From NCBI GenBank assembly GCA_016185915.1, contig JACPMP010000112.1, positions 1 through 5,073 on the forward strand: a stretch of DNA of 5,073 nt, given 5' to 3'. Shown piece by piece: positions 4,904 through 5,073 of the stretch. Source of the DNA: Candidatus Woesearchaeota archaeon (lineage in GTDB: Archaea; Nanobdellota; Nanobdellia; Woesearchaeales; GW2011-AR4). Position numbers and translations under genes: made by a program. The number at the start of each line of letters is the position of its first letter. The stretch's first letter is position 1. Under the pieces are notes generated by a model that saw nothing but the letters and a program-made list of their open reading frames with translations, was not told the DNA's origin and searched no databases.

Positions 4904-4931
4904 CAAAATTCAATAAAAATCCAAAAATAAA

Positions 4932-5073
4932 ATGTCTGAAATAAAAGTTTTTAACAGGTGGGGCATAGAAGGAATAAAAGTTGATGATATGGGCTTGCAG
5001 CCTTACATTACCCTAGAGCCAAGAATTGTCCCAAAGACTGGAGCAAGGTATGCAGGCAATAAATTCCACAAGA
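4932..5073 (+). CDS. rps7: Small-subunit ribosomal protein uS7, 3'-truncated by the window
   Basis: Only the first 47 codons are visible. They match the N-terminus of archaeal/eukaryotic uS7: FNRWGIEGIKVDDMGLQPYI followed by TLEPRIVPKTGARYAGNKFHK, corresponding to the family pattern of a short FxxW segment, an L-x-x-Y-I motif, and a VPxTGxRxAxxxF stretch leading into the conserved globular part. uS7 is a primary 16S rRNA binder that nucleates the small-subunit head. The ATG at 4932 gives the expected MSEIK opening. Its place after rps12 is the usual archaeal order, but the 252-nt gap with a terminator candidate and its own TATA box suggests a separate transcript. Confidence 0.93.
   Translation, partial: MSEIKVFNRWGIEGIKVDDMGLQPYITLEPRIVPKTGARYAGNKFHK

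Overview
The window looks like archaeal chromosome. It carries the split RNA polymerase subunit A' (not a bacterial beta' or a fused eukaryotic Rpb1), a NusA made only of two KH domains, the archaeal/eukaryotic ribosomal protein eL30, and archaeal-type uS12 and uS7. The DNA is AT-rich, spacers are very A-rich, and candidate TATA boxes sit about 26 nt from the start codons of genes that lack a Shine-Dalgarno sequence. The lineage cannot be fixed from this alone. The loosened gene order and divergent RNA polymerase residues would fit a DPANN-type archaeon, but that is inference.

Layout, all on the + strand. Positions 1-3084 hold the C-terminal part of rpoA' (the 5' end lies outside the window). 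It is interrupted by an in-frame 495-residue intein (352-1836), placed four residues before the catalytic NADFDGD motif. A gene-free, A-rich spacer follows (3085-3490). Then come rpl30e (3491-3775) and nusA (3772-4185), which overlap by GTGA, and rps12 (4242-4679) behind its own TATA box. A second spacer (4680-4931) contains a T-rich terminator candidate, a short dispersed repeat and a perfect GC-rich hairpin. The window ends inside rps7 (4932 onward).

This is the classical archaeal transcription/translation cluster (rpoH-rpoB-rpoA'-rpoA''-rpl30e-nusA-rps12-rps7), but rpoA'' is missing between rpoA' and rpl30e. The A' chain ends at its usual place, so the A'' half, which carries the trigger loop, must be encoded elsewhere. 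The rest of the order is kept. The products form part of the polymerase active centre, a putative transcription factor, and ribosomal proteins of the small-subunit decoding/head region and the large subunit.

The most notable points are the active-centre intein (penultimate Gly instead of His, two LAGLIDADG motifs, a helix-turn-helix-like segment, codon use unlike its host), the missing rpoA'', a degenerate ~32-nt repeat shared between spacers, and substitutions in the bridge helix and in the uS12 PNSA loop. I see no clear sign of a wholly new multi-gene system.
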